From Prochlorococcus sp. AG-436-D21 (GTDB lineage: Bacteria; Cyanobacteriota; Cyanobacteriia; PCC-6307; Cyanobiaceae), in the NCBI GenBank assembly GCA_003212655.1, contig QCPF01000006.1, forward strand, positions 1 through 63,276: a stretch of DNA of 63,276 bases. The letters run 5' to 3'. Both the position numbers and the translations under genes were made by a program. The notes beneath the pieces were generated by a model. It saw only the letters and a program-made list of their open reading frames with translations, ran no database searches and had not been told where the DNA came from. Of this stretch, positions 1 through 8,453 are shown piece by piece (position 1 is the first letter of the stretch; the number at the start of each line of letters is the position of its first letter).

Positions 1-417
1 AAAATCGTTACCTTTTCTGAGAATTATGAATAGCGAAATCGTTACTATAATTATTCCAACCCATGATTTAGTTGTAAGATTTTCATTAATAAAAAATTCT
101 CCTGATAAAGCTGCTATTAACGGAGAAAGAGTTTCTATAGATAAAGTTTTTCTTGTACCAATTGTTTGTAGTGACTTTAAATAGAAAGTATCACCTAAAC
201 CAATACCTATTATTCCACTAATTAGTAGTATAAATATGTTTTTTAATGCAGTTGTAGAACTTAGATTGATAAAAGCAGGTATAAAAATAAAAAAAGCTAT
301 TATATTTTTTATTAAATTAATATCTATAGATTTATATTTTTGAGTTTGCGCGCGCCAAATAAAGCACGCATATGTCCAAGATGTAGCAGCTCCAAAAGCA
401 GAAAGGATTCCAATCAA
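1..417 (-). CDS. EamA/DMT-family membrane transporter, N-terminal part, runs off the left edge
   Basis: The reading frame starts on the minus strand near 417 and stays open to base 1, so only about the first 139 residues are present. They form repeated hydrophobic segments (LIGILSAFGAATSWTYACF, a run around IIAFFIFIPAF, IFILLISGIIGIGLGDTFYL, and WVGIIIVTISLFIIL), with the short loops and the GLGDTFY pattern usual for EamA (drug/metabolite transporter) proteins of the inner membrane. An in-frame TAA lies four codons before the chosen TTG, so no ATG start is available upstream. The substrate cannot be told from sequence. Family call good; start codon less sure. Confidence 0.72.
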   Translation of the reverse strand, partial: MIGILSAFGAATSWTYACFIWRAQTQKYKSIDINLIKNIIAFFIFIPAFINLSSTTALKNIFILLISGIIGIGLGDTFYLKSLQTIGTRKTLSIETLSPLIAALSGEFFINENLTTKSWVGIIIVTISLFIILRKGNDF

Positions 418-438
418 AACGAATAATTTTTAAAAATT

Positions 439-537
439 TTATTTTATAAATTGAGTAAATGCTAAAAAGAATACATAAATAAGAATCAAAATCCCCGGTA
501 AGTACTGAATTAGTGATTTGAAATTATTTTTTTTCAT
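439..537 (-). CDS. tiny single-span membrane protein (32 aa), unrecognised
   Basis: A 32-codon frame with an ATG start begins MKKNNFKSLIQYLPGIL and continues into one clear hydrophobic span ending FTQFIK. The pattern of positive N-terminus, about 20 hydrophobic residues and a short tail is that of many one-helix cyanobacterial membrane proteins. It lies between the transporter start and the next small membrane gene, all on the minus strand and nearly touching, so they could be co-transcribed. I do not recognise it as a known photosystem or cytochrome subunit (it does not resemble PetN or Psb30). It may also be chance in AT-rich DNA. Confidence 0.35.
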   Translation of the reverse strand: MKKNNFKSLIQYLPGILILIYVFFLAFTQFIK

Positions 538-555
538 ATTTTCAAAAAATTTATC

Positions 556-792
556 TTAAACAGTTTTTTTATTAGTAGGGTACAAACTCTCTAACTTCTT
601 TCTTCTTTGAACTTTCGCATTAATTCTTTCTTCTTTTTCTTTTTTCTTGATCTCATCATTTATCTTATTTTGTCTATATCCAAACCAAAGTAGCACCCAA
701 ATAACAGAAGTTATTAAAAGAAGAGCAGTATATTGACCAGTCATTGGAAAACTGGCCTCAGAATATTTAACGTAAGAAAATATTAGACTCAT
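556..792 (-). CDS. small membrane protein with C-terminal SLYP tail (78 aa)
   Basis: This 78-residue protein has one transmembrane span at about residues 22-40 (ALLLITSVIWVLLWFGY), then a highly charged helical stretch rich in Lys and Glu, and ends RRKKLESLYPTNKKTV. The same architecture and tail recur in the small gene at 11313-11486 (…INSLYPKK), which suggests a paralogous family. An internal Met at residue 17 is an alternative start. Function is unknown to me. The charged tail on one side of the membrane could dock a partner protein, but that is inference. Confidence 0.6.
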   Translation of the reverse strand: MSLIFSYVKYSEASFPMTGQYTALLLITSVIWVLLWFGYRQNKINDEIKKKEKEERINAKVQRRKKLESLYPTNKKTV

Positions 793-941
793 TTAATCAA
801 GTTAAAGCATAAAAATAACGACTGCGTTGATTTCTTTTAGAAATTTAAAAATTAGTTAATTGCTGCTATTTATTATGTAGTTTTATAGTTTTTGGAGTAA
901 TTTTTCTTTGTAACTCCTTGCTATTATCAGATTGAAGCATA

Positions 942-2201
942 TTGAATAATAAGTTTTTGGAACCTTTTGATTTAGCAGTTGTAGGAGGCGGTGCAGCTGG
1001 TTTTATGACAGCAATTACTGCTGCTGAATATGGTGTAAAAAGAATAATAATTCTTGAAGGGACTTCAAAACTTATGGAGAAAGTAAGGATTAGTGGAGGG
1101 GGAAGATGTAACGTCACTAATGCGACATGGATACCGAATGAACTAATTGAGAATTACCCCAGAGGTGGAATTCAGCTCTTGGAATCATTTAATCGTTTTG
1201 CTGCTGGAGATGTATACGATTGGTTTGAGAAAAAAGGGTTAAAATTAAAAATTGAGGAAGATCTAAGAGTATTCCCAGTGTCTAATTCTTCTTCAGATGT
1301 TATTGATTGTTTGAAAAAAAGTGCTTTATCAAAAAACGTAGAGATACTAACAAAATTTTTTGTAAAAGAAATTTCAAAAACTCCAGATAATATATTCAAT
1401 ATTTTTAGTCTTAAAAAAGCAAAGGTAACTGCAAAAAATATTATTCTTTCAACTGGAGGCAATCCAAGCGGATATAAATTAGCTCAAAATCTTGGACACA
1501 CCATTGTTAAACCTGTACCATCGCTTTTTACTTTTTCTACAAAAGAACCAAATTTGGATGAATGTAGTGGGGTATCGATAAGGGGCATAGATATAGAAAT
1601 TAATTTAAACAATAAGAATTTTCAAAATAGAGGCGATTTACTAATAACGCATTGGGGGTTTAGTGGGCCAGCAGTTTTAAAACTTTCATCAATTGCAGCT
1701 AGGGAACTTTATAGCCAAAAATATAAATTTAATTTAATCATTAAATGGTCTTCTTTAAGTTATGAGGAGTTAAAAGAAAAAATTAATTATTTAAGATTAA
1801 ATAAAGGCAAGGTGAATCTTATTAATAGTAGACCTGTGCCACTATTAACAAAAAGATTATGGATTTTTTTATTAAAGAAAATAGGTATTGATAAAGAGAA
1901 AAAGTGGTCTGATTTACTGGCGGATGAAAGAGAGAAAATGATAAATACTCTAATGAGGGATAAATATATAATTTCGGGCAAAGGCCCATTTGGAGAGGAA
2001 TTTGTTACTTCTGGAGGCGTAAAAATTAATGAGGTTAACTTTAAAAGTATGGGTAGCTTAATTTGTCCAGGTTTATTTTTTTCTGGAGAAGTTTTGGATG
2101 TTGATGGAATCACTGGTGGATTTAATTTTCAACATTGTTGGACAAGTGGATGGATCGCTGGGATGGCAGTCTCAAAGTTAAGTCAATCAATAAAAAATTA
2201 A
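942..2201 (+). CDS. HI0933/YhiN-family FAD-binding flavoprotein
   Basis: A 419-residue flavoprotein of the HI0933/YhiN family (often labelled aminoacetone oxidase family). The FAD-binding Rossmann motif is at the N-terminus (DLAVVGGGAAGFMTA, residues 9-23), followed by the family signature KVRISGGGRCNVTNA near residue 47. The C-terminal FAD-contacting segment GEVLDVDGITGGFNFQHCW lies near residues 380-400. Length is normal for the family. The start is a TTG; the first residues before the Rossmann fold are short, as expected. The physiological substrate is not established for this family, so the name gives the fold rather than a reaction. It stands alone, with about 120 bp to the next gene. 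Confidence 0.88.
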   Translation: MNNKFLEPFDLAVVGGGAAGFMTAITAAEYGVKRIIILEGTSKLMEKVRISGGGRCNVTNATWIPNELIENYPRGGIQLLESFNRFAAGDVYDWFEKKGLKLKIEEDLRVFPVSNSSSDVIDCLKKSALSKNVEILTKFFVKEISKTPDNIFNIFSLKKAKVTAKNIILSTGGNPSGYKLAQNLGHTIVKPVPSLFTFSTKEPNLDECSGVSIRGIDIEINLNNKNFQNRGDLLITHWGFSGPAVLKLSSIAARELYSQKYKFNLIIKWSSLSYEELKEKINYLRLNKGKVNLINSRPVPLLTKRLWIFLLKKIGIDKEKKWSDLLADEREKMINTLMRDKYIISGKGPFGEEFVTSGGVKINEVNFKSMGSLICPGLFFSGEVLDVDGITGGFNFQHCWTSGWIAGMAVSKLSQSIKN

Positions 2202-2320
2202 TAAGTAATAAATCAGTAAGTAACAATTCAATAAGTTTATCTTTTTTTTATTAAGTATTAGAAGGAAAAAGTTTTTTGGAGAAACTTTAATTTTAAAGTT
2301 TTAATTATTGGTGAAGATTA

Positions 2321-3070
2321 ATGCAGAATCTTGTATCAAAAAAAGAAGAAGAGGAAAGAAGATTAAAAGCTTTAGCAGAATATAGGATTTTGGGAACCAA
2401 GCCAGAATCATGTTATGACGATATTACAAAAATTGCTGCTACAACCTGTAATGTGCCTATTTCTTTAATGACTTTGGTAGACAAAGATAAACAATGGTTT
2501 AAATCCAAAATAGGACTTCAAATATCAGAAACTAGAAGAGATTGGTCTTTTTGTACACATGCAATAAAAGAAAATAGTCCATTAATTATTCATGATGCTT
2601 TCCAAGATGAAAGATTTATAAATAATCCATTGGTAACTGGAGATCCAAAGATTCGTTTTTATGCAGGTTTTCCCCTTAGAAATAGTGATGGTAATAAGCT
2701 TGGAACTCTGTGTGTAATAGACAGAAAGCCAGGAAATCTAACTACACAACAATTTAATATTATGGAATTATTATCCAAGCAAATAGTTTCATTTTTAGAG
2801 CTTAGAAAAAAGTCATTAAATTTGCTAGATGCGTTATCTAATTTGCATAAACAGGAAGGGATTTTATCTGTATGTTCATATTGCAGAGAAGTGAAAAATA
2901 AGGAGGGCGATTGGATGCATTTAGAAAAATATCTTTCGAAAATTAGTGATATTAGATTCAGTCATGGGGTGTGTGATAATTGTATGGAAAAACATTTCCC
3001 AGATGTAATCGAAGTGTGGAATAAAAAGGATTTTTTTGAAGATGGCCAAAAAAGGTTTTTAGAATCTTAG
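2321..3070 (+). CDS. GAF-domain protein with a C-terminal Cys-cluster module
   Basis: Residues about 20-165 form a GAF domain (motifs CNVPISLMTLVDKDKQWFKS, FCTHAI, and FYAGFPLRNSDGNKLGTLCVID). This domain in sensors binds small ligands or chromophores. After a short helical linker, residues 183-228 form a compact module with two Cys pairs, C185/C188 (CSYC) and C218/C221 (CDNC), around a WMHLEKYLS stretch. That module is known as a tail on cyanobacterial and other two-component sensors. No kinase, cyclase or output domain is present, so this is probably a sensor or scaffold that signals through another protein. No Cys is placed like the usual bilin attachment site of phytochromes; ligand unknown. 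Confidence 0.82.
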   Translation: MQNLVSKKEEEERRLKALAEYRILGTKPESCYDDITKIAATTCNVPISLMTLVDKDKQWFKSKIGLQISETRRDWSFCTHAIKENSPLIIHDAFQDERFINNPLVTGDPKIRFYAGFPLRNSDGNKLGTLCVIDRKPGNLTTQQFNIMELLSKQIVSFLELRKKSLNLLDALSNLHKQEGILSVCSYCREVKNKEGDWMHLEKYLSKISDIRFSHGVCDNCMEKHFPDVIEVWNKKDFFEDGQKRFLES

Positions 3071-3158
3071 AATAAATAATTAGCTTTTTAATGTTTAATA
3101 TATTTTCTAAACAAATTCTTTATTTGGTGGTTAGTATTGTATAAATTTTGACTAGAAA

Positions 3159-3644
3159 ATGTTATTAGGAACTTTATTAACAGGTGAAATTGCTAAAAGT
3201 GCGTTAGTAGCATATGTTCATTATTTAGGAATTATATTGTGTTTCGGTTCTCTTTTATTTGAAAGATTGACTCTCAAAGTTGGTCTTAATAGAAATGAGA
3301 CGATTTCAATGATAATTGCAGATGTGGTCTATGGTTTGGCAGGAGTGGCAATATTGGTTACTGGGATTTTGCGTGTTAAGTATTTTGGTCAAGGAGGTGA
3401 TTTTTATACAGGTAATCCTGTTTTTTGGATAAAAGTTTCTCTTTACATTCTGGTGGGATTACTTTCTTTATATCCAACAACAACCTATATTTTATGGGCC
3501 ATACCATTAAGTAAGAATAAATTACCTGAAATATCTGAAAATCTAGTTAAGAGGTTCAGACTAATCATTACTACTGAATTAGTGGGCTTCGCAACAATAC
3601 CTTTGTTTGCCACTCTCATGGCTAGAGGTGTAGGTTTAGGTTGA
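3159..3644 (+). CDS. DUF2214 family membrane protein
   Basis: A 161-residue integral membrane protein with four hydrophobic spans. The first runs through AYVHYLGIILCFGSLLFERL, the second through VVYGLAGVAILVTGIL, the third through FWIKVSLYILVGLLSLYPT, and the last is near the C-terminus (ELVGFATIPLFATLM). The HYLG and LFERL motifs and the overall size match the DUF2214 family found in cyanobacteria and proteobacteria. No reaction is known. The stop codon overlaps the TTG start of the following DUF1643 gene by four bases, so the two are probably translated from one message. Confidence 0.8.
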   Translation: MLLGTLLTGEIAKSALVAYVHYLGIILCFGSLLFERLTLKVGLNRNETISMIIADVVYGLAGVAILVTGILRVKYFGQGGDFYTGNPVFWIKVSLYILVGLLSLYPTTTYILWAIPLSKNKLPEISENLVKRFRLIITTELVGFATIPLFATLMARGVGLG

Positions 3645-4177
3645 ATAATTTATTTCTAGAAAGAGATTGTTTAATAAGTGCAAACAAACTATATAGATGG
3701 AGTTTAAGTTATAAGATTTCTAAATTAAAAAAAGAGATTATCTTTATTGGTTTAAATCCCTCATTATCGGATAGAGTTTTCTTGGACAACACAACAAAAA
3801 AGATAATCAAAATTTCGAAAAACAATAATTACGGCAAAGTAAAATTAATAAATCTATTTGCTCTGATTTCAAGCAAACCAGAAAAGCTTTTTAAACATAA
3901 AAACCCTGTGGGCTATCTAAACAATAATCATATTTATAAAAACTTAAAACACTGGTCTGAAAGTGAAAATTGTGATTTATGGTTAGGTTGGGGTAACAAA
4001 GGTAAATTTCTAAATAGAAATAAAAAAATATCAAAAAAAATAATGCAATATAACTCAATTAGGAAAAATAATTTTGATAATCCTCTTGGGCCGCTTTTAA
4101 TAAAGAAAACAATCAAAGATAATCCAATACACCCTCTATACTGTTCTGATAATTCCATCCTCGAATCTTATTTTTAG
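3641..4177 (+). CDS. DUF1643 domain protein
   Basis: The 178-residue product has the DUF1643 pattern: an early RWSLSY segment, EIIFIGLNPS at about residues 34-43 followed by a short DNTT loop, then LINLFAL and a D-LWLGWGN stretch near residue 115. Family members are cytosolic and small, and their function is not established. The TTG start overlaps the stop of the DUF2214 gene in the sequence TTGA, which argues for translational coupling. The C-terminal part is very Lys/Asn-rich, normal for this AT-rich genome. Confidence 0.8.
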   Translation: MNNLFLERDCLISANKLYRWSLSYKISKLKKEIIFIGLNPSLSDRVFLDNTTKKIIKISKNNNYGKVKLINLFALISSKPEKLFKHKNPVGYLNNNHIYKNLKHWSESENCDLWLGWGNKGKFLNRNKKISKKIMQYNSIRKNNFDNPLGPLLIKKTIKDNPIHPLYCSDNSILESYF

Positions 4178-4259
4178 GTAGTAAGGCTCAAATGCAAACC
4201 AGTATTTTTAGCTATTCCATTAAATATGTGTTAATTTTTATTAGATAAGTTAACCTAAT

Positions 4260-4388
4260 ATGAAAATTTCAAAGCAATTAAATAAACTAAAAAACTTGAA
4301 TGTTGAGGCAGAAAAATGTTCTACAAGAGAAGAAGCAAAAAAAATAATCAATAAAGCAAATAAAGCACAAAGTAAAATCAACAAATAA
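4260..4388 (+). CDS. small basic helical protein (42 aa), unrecognised
   Basis: A 42-codon ATG frame encodes a Lys-rich, Cys-poor peptide (begins MKISKQLNKLKNLNVEAEKC, ends KAQSKINK). It would form one or two amphipathic helices; there is no membrane span. It sits alone in a 300-bp gap between the DUF1643 and pirin genes. Heptad-like spacing of Leu and Ile and the regular charge alternation look selected rather than random, but AT-rich DNA easily gives Lys-rich frames. I do not recognise the family. Confidence 0.45.
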   Translation: MKISKQLNKLKNLNVEAEKCSTREEAKKIINKANKAQSKINK

Positions 4389-4476
4389 ATAAAAAGTAAT
4401 TTCACTTATTCATAAATTATAATTTTTCAAAAATATTTAATTTACACAAATCCACCATATTTATTTCTTAGTATTT

Positions 4477-5208
4477 ATGTCTTTGAAAATAATTAAAATA
4501 AGGAAATCGCACGAAAGATTTAGATCGACTAGAGAATGGCTAAATTCGATGCATTCATTTTCTTTCGCAGAGCATAGAGATCCAAAATGGGATAATTTTG
4601 GGAAAATTAGAGTTATAAACGAAGATATTATTTCTCCTAATGCAGGATTTAATACACATTCTCATGCAAATATGGAAATAATTACTGTCGTAACAAAAGG
4701 AGCAATAACTCATAGAGACTCTTTAAACAATCTTGGAAAAATTCACAAAGATGAAGTGCAAGTTATGTCTGCAGGTACTGGAATCTCTCATAGCGAGAAG
4801 AATGAAGAAAATGAGAATTGTAAGTTGTTCCAGATTTGGATATACCCTCAAAAAGAAAATATCAAACCTCGATATGATCAAATTTCATTAAATGAAAAGT
4901 TGTGGGACAATCTTATTTTTAATTACAAAGACGGTAAAAATAATAAGCTTTTTCTAAATCAAAGTATCTCTTTATGGCGGTGTAAATATAAGCCAATTAA
5001 AGAAAAAAAATTGCCATTAAAAATCGATAAATATAATTGGATACAAATAATAGAAGGTAATCTTTTATTAAAAAGTAAAGACTCTAATTCAAATATATTT
5101 CTCGAATCTGGAGATGGCTTGGGTTTTGAAGTTAATTATTATGATGATGTTTCTATAGATACTGAAAAAAACTTAGATTTTCTCTTATTTTCGATGCCTT
5201 CCTTATAA
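4477..5208 (+). CDS. pirin family protein
   Basis: A 243-residue bicupin of the pirin family. The N-terminal cupin carries the metal-binding pattern: FNTHSHANMEIITVV at about residues 58-72, with two His and a Glu, then THRDS, and GTGISHSEKNEE near residues 100-112 that supplies another His. The second cupin is degenerate, as usual. Pirins bind iron; some are quercetin 2,3-dioxygenases and others are transcription cofactors, and the role in picocyanobacteria is not fixed. The ATG start at 4477 lies shortly before the conserved region RSTREWLNSMHSFSF. Length is typical for the short pirins. Confidence 0.9.
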   Translation: MSLKIIKIRKSHERFRSTREWLNSMHSFSFAEHRDPKWDNFGKIRVINEDIISPNAGFNTHSHANMEIITVVTKGAITHRDSLNNLGKIHKDEVQVMSAGTGISHSEKNEENENCKLFQIWIYPQKENIKPRYDQISLNEKLWDNLIFNYKDGKNNKLFLNQSISLWRCKYKPIKEKKLPLKIDKYNWIQIIEGNLLLKSKDSNSNIFLESGDGLGFEVNYYDDVSIDTEKNLDFLLFSMPSL

Positions 5209-5221
5209 ATTATCTTTTATT

Positions 5222-5536
5222 TTACCCATCAACTCCTTTATTAAATGCATTTAAGGCTTGCAAAGCCATATTAAGGTGAACTTCCATAGCACCAAGTGCA
5301 ATTAAAGAATTTGGTGATTTGTCTTTTAGTAAATTCTCTTTTCTTTTTGATAACTCATTAACTACCTTCTTAGTTGAAGCTTCCCAATTGTTGATTAACT
5401 CTTCAAATTCTCTTTTTTCGGGGCTTTCTATTTCTGTTAATTCATCAGAAAAATGAGAATCCTTTTGTGCCTTAAGCATCAAGTGACTTAATTTTTTATG
5501 ACTTATTGCTTGAGGTAAATTGTTAGATTCACTCAT
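5222..5536 (-). CDS. conserved small helical protein (104 aa), unknown function
   Basis: A 104-residue, all-helical, soluble protein. It begins MSESNNLPQAISHKKLSHLM, has a charged middle (ELTEIESPEKREFEELINNW) and ends in a less polar helix with SLIALGAMEVHLNMALQAL. It has no catalytic-looking cluster. The length, sensible composition and clean ATG start suggest a real gene; I think it belongs to a group of hypothetical proteins seen in marine picocyanobacteria but cannot name a function. It converges with the pirin gene across 13 bp. Confidence 0.65.
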   Translation of the reverse strand: MSESNNLPQAISHKKLSHLMLKAQKDSHFSDELTEIESPEKREFEELINNWEASTKKVVNELSKRKENLLKDKSPNSLIALGAMEVHLNMALQALNAFNKGVDG

Positions 5537-5654
5537 TGCTAGTAGTTAATTTATAGTCAAAATCTAACTAATTAAGTGTACGTTTGCTAGAGGGAAGACG
5601 GTTGTGATGACCGACCTGAAAAATTACGAAATAATACTTGAACAAAAAATGGAT

Positions 5655-7055
5655 TTATAAACCTTTAATTTTTTCAATTATTAGTTTCTTGAAATAATCT
5701 CCACGCTCTTCATAATTTTTAAATTGATCAAAACTAGAGCATGAGGGTGAGAATAATAATGTTCCAACCCTATTATTTTGTAAATAATGAAAAACAAAAT
5801 TTAAAAGTTCTTTTAGTTCTGAAAATTCAAAAATATTTTTTTTAAATCCTTCATTAATAAGCGCCATTTTTAGGACTTTTGAGCTTTCTCCAAAAAGGAA
5901 AACACATTTAACTTTTTTCTTTAAGACTTTTATCCACTCACTATATTCATTACCTTTTAATCTACCCCCAGCAATGATTATTATTTGACCTTCAATTGAA
6001 CTTATTCCTGCAATAGATGAGTCAAAATTTGTAGCTTTACTATCATTAATTATTTCCAGATCATTATTTTTAAAAATTGTTTCCATCCTATGGGGTAATT
6101 GTTTGTAATTAGATAAAGAATCCTTAATCTTCTTTACAGATAATCCAACTTTTCTTGCTGCTGCAATTACCAATAAAAGATTTTGAAGATTATGCTTTCC
6201 TTTTAACGCAAAATGTTCAAGTTTGAATAGTCTCTTGCCTCTCTCAACAATAAATGCTTGATCATCTATCCAATAATCGCATTGAATAAAACTAGATTTA
6301 TCGAAACTAGTTGTTATCCAAACACCTCTTGATAGCGCACTGTAGTGATTTCTTAAGTTTTTATCGTCATAATTATAAATTCTAAAATCAGATTTTTCTA
6401 GCAAGCTTTTTTTTATGTTGAAATAGTTTTCAAGTGTTTTATGCCTTTCAAGATGATCTTCTGTGAAGGTTGTCCATATTCCAATATTAGGTTTTACTTC
6501 TGGAGATATTTCTATTTGATAACTGCTTAATTCAGCTACAACCCAATCAATTTTTTCATGTTTTTTGGAGTGAGCATACTTACATAAAGGTGTACCAATA
6601 TTTCCAGCAAAAGGCGCATATAATCCAGTATCACAGAGTATATGGCTTAGTAGATGAGTAACAGTAGTCTTGCCATTAGTGCCAGTAATACCTATCCAAT
6701 TTGTGTCTTTTAAAATTTCCCATGCAACATTAATTTCTCCAATTACTTTAATTCCCTTTTTTTTTAATTCAATAATAGTTATATGGTCATAAGGTATTGA
6801 TGGACTAACAACAACAGATTCGATCTCTTTCAAAAAAGGTTGAATTTCTTCAAATAAAAATTCTTTATTCAGAGAAACTATGATATTAAGCTCTTCTAAT
6901 GCTGTTTTTCTTTCTAAGAATTCTATCCCATCTTTACTTTCCCAAACAATTACTCTCTTATTTATGCTTCTCAAATACTTGGCAGCCCAAAATCCAGATT
7001 TACCTAATCCAATTACAAGATTAATATTTCTTTTACTTGAATGATTATCTATCAT
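5655..7055 (-). CDS. murD: UDP-N-acetylmuramoylalanine--D-glutamate ligase
   Basis: MurD adds D-glutamate to UDP-MurNAc-L-Ala in the cytoplasm, the second amino-acid step of peptidoglycan synthesis. The N-terminal Rossmann-like part reads [17 protein letters not shown]. The ATP loop is [17 protein letters not shown], followed by the Mur-family motifs ELSSYQIE and FTEDHLERH and the late [11 protein letters not shown] and [20 protein letters not shown]. All are intact. The frame stays open upstream to a possible start at 7103, but I prefer the Met at 7055 ([10 protein letters not shown]), because the extra 16 residues (Asn/Ile-rich) do not look like MurD. The gene is monocistronic here and divergent from the small gene at 7156. 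Confidence 0.95.
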   Translation of the reverse strand: MIDNHSSKRNINLVIGLGKSGFWAAKYLRSINKRVIVWESKDGIEFLERKTALEELNIIVSLNKEFLFEEIQPFLKEIESVVVSPSIPYDHITIIELKKKGIKVIGEINVAWEILKDTNWIGITGTNGKTTVTHLLSHILCDTGLYAPFAGNIGTPLCKYAHSKKHEKIDWVVAELSSYQIEISPEVKPNIGIWTTFTEDHLERHKTLENYFNIKKSLLEKSDFRIYNYDDKNLRNHYSALSRGVWITTSFDKSSFIQCDYWIDDQAFIVERGKRLFKLEHFALKGKHNLQNLLLVIAAARKVGLSVKKIKDSLSNYKQLPHRMETIFKNNDLEIINDSKATNFDSSIAGISSIEGQIIIIAGGRLKGNEYSEWIKVLKKKVKCVFLFGESSKVLKMALINEGFKKNIFEFSELKELLNFVFHYLQNNRVGTLLFSPSCSSFDQFKNYEERGDYFKKLIIEKIKGL

Positions 7056-7155
7056 TAAATTTATAATTGCATTTATATTAATTGTGTTTAAAGGGTAATT
7101 CAATCATGAGATCTTTCTTCAGTATTTATAGTATTCGCCCAAGAAAAGTTAATTA

Positions 7156-7422
7156 ATGGAAGATAATACTGCAAAATATTGGTTCTCTTGGTTTTATGAA
7201 AAGTGGGAGAAAAATGCTCCAGGTGAATTAATTGAACAAGGTTTAACTCCGTCTCAGATTGCTGAGCGCTTTGTTAATGAAAACCATGATAGTTTTATTC
7301 AATTGTCAAAAAAAATTGATGAAAAAAATTATGATGCTTTAACTGAATTTATGAAACTCTCAGAGAGTGAATTACATATCTTGAAGTATTTTCTAAAGTT
7401 AGTAAAAATGAAAAATTTATAA
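7156..7422 (+). CDS. conserved small protein (88 aa), unknown function
   Basis: An 88-residue soluble protein with an aromatic N-terminus (KYWFSWFYEKWEKNAPGEL), a helical LTPSQIAERFVNENHDSF segment and a Leu-rich C-terminal helix. There is no signal, span or catalytic cluster. The conserved-looking Trp/Tyr pattern and non-random composition support a real gene. It is divergent from murD and its last six bases overlap the 3' end of the convergent dehydrogenase gene. I do not recognise a named family. Confidence 0.65.
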   Translation: MEDNTAKYWFSWFYEKWEKNAPGELIEQGLTPSQIAERFVNENHDSFIQLSKKIDEKNYDALTEFMKLSESELHILKYFLKLVKMKNL

Positions 7423-8346
7423 GAAGTTATTAAGTATTTCGAGGCTTTTTTCCCATAAATTTTTTCTTTCTTTTTTATTCATAGCGAAAGGAGAAGTAGG
7501 GGATAGTTTTGGATGACCTCTGAAATTAAATCTAGGACCATAATGATCACCGCCTCTTGCGTCTGGTGAAGTAGCTGCAAAAAGCTGAGGTAAAGCACCC
7601 ATCTCAGCAGTTTGAAAAATAGGACTAAATAATTCCAATGAGAATGTTTCTAATGGTCCAGGGTTAGGTTTTTGAGCAGTAAAGAGATTTGTTTTTGCAA
7701 TTCCTGGGTGAGCAGCTAAAGAAAGTATATTTTTGTGCTTTAAGTTCTCATTTAGTTCCAAAGCAAACATTACATTTGCCAATTTGCTATTGGAGTAAGA
7801 TTCCCATTTGTTGTAATAGTTCTCGGCTTTCAGATTTTTCCAACCGACTTTGCCAAAAAATTGTGCTCCTGAAGTCACCGTCACTATTCTAGATTCTTCT
7901 TTTTTTTCAATAATTGGAAGTAGCTTTAGAGTCAAAAGCATATGAGCTAGATGATTAACTGCAAATTGTATTTCATATCCTTGGGCACTAAGAGTTTTAG
8001 GCGGATGCATAATGCCTGCATTATTGATTAGTAAATCCAAATTTTCAAAATTATCAAAAATTTTGGACTGAACTTCAACAATATTTTTTAAATCTGACAA
8101 ATCTAATTCTAAAGGTGTAAATAATCCTTCAGGATTAAGACCTTTAAGTTTTTTGATAGTTTGATTAGCTTTTTCAAGTGATCTACAAGCTATAACAACA
8201 TGAGCATTTTTTTCTGCTAAAGCCTTTGCAGTGTAGTATCCAAGACCACTATTCGCACCAGTAATTAGCGCTGTTTTGCCTGTAAGGTTTGGAATATTAG
8301 ATGTTTCCCAGTTAGAGATTTTAGGTCTTGAAATAGTGGCAGTCAT
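7417..8346 (-). CDS. short-chain dehydrogenase/reductase (retinol-dehydrogenase / protochlorophyllide-reductase-like)
   Basis: A 309-residue classical-type SDR. The NAD(P)-binding motif TGANSGLGYYTAKAL sits at about residues 29-43, followed by an ACRS segment that favours NADPH. The NNAG motif is present (LLINNAGIMHPP), then the catalytic Ser (VTVTSGAQ) and the YSNSK catalytic Tyr-Lys pair. The length and the overall pattern are those of the retinol-dehydrogenase-like group that also includes light-dependent protochlorophyllide reductase, but it lacks the features I would need to call it Por. The substrate is unknown. It converges with the 88-aa gene with a 6-nt overlap. Confidence 0.88.
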   Translation of the reverse strand: MTATISRPKISNWETSNIPNLTGKTALITGANSGLGYYTAKALAEKNAHVVIACRSLEKANQTIKKLKGLNPEGLFTPLELDLSDLKNIVEVQSKIFDNFENLDLLINNAGIMHPPKTLSAQGYEIQFAVNHLAHMLLTLKLLPIIEKKEESRIVTVTSGAQFFGKVGWKNLKAENYYNKWESYSNSKLANVMFALELNENLKHKNILSLAAHPGIAKTNLFTAQKPNPGPLETFSLELFSPIFQTAEMGALPQLFAATSPDARGGDHYGPRFNFRGHPKLSPTSPFAMNKKERKNLWEKSLEILNNFL

Positions 8347-8453
8347 TAGTAATCCTGCAAATTGCTTTGGAATTTAACCAAAATTTAATTACTTTTCTAC
8401 TGTAAATACTGGAAGTCACTATCGTGAGCTCTTATTGAAGGTACTATTTAATA

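Noticed and set aside
5604-5657. 17-codon ATG frame between the 104-aa gene and murD
   Set aside because: Too short, no supporting signal, and runs into the murD end; likely chance.
7417-8346. Light-dependent protochlorophyllide reductase
   Set aside because: The SDR core fits, but the Por-specific Cys-containing segments are not evident and the length and C-terminus fit the retinol-dehydrogenase-like group better.
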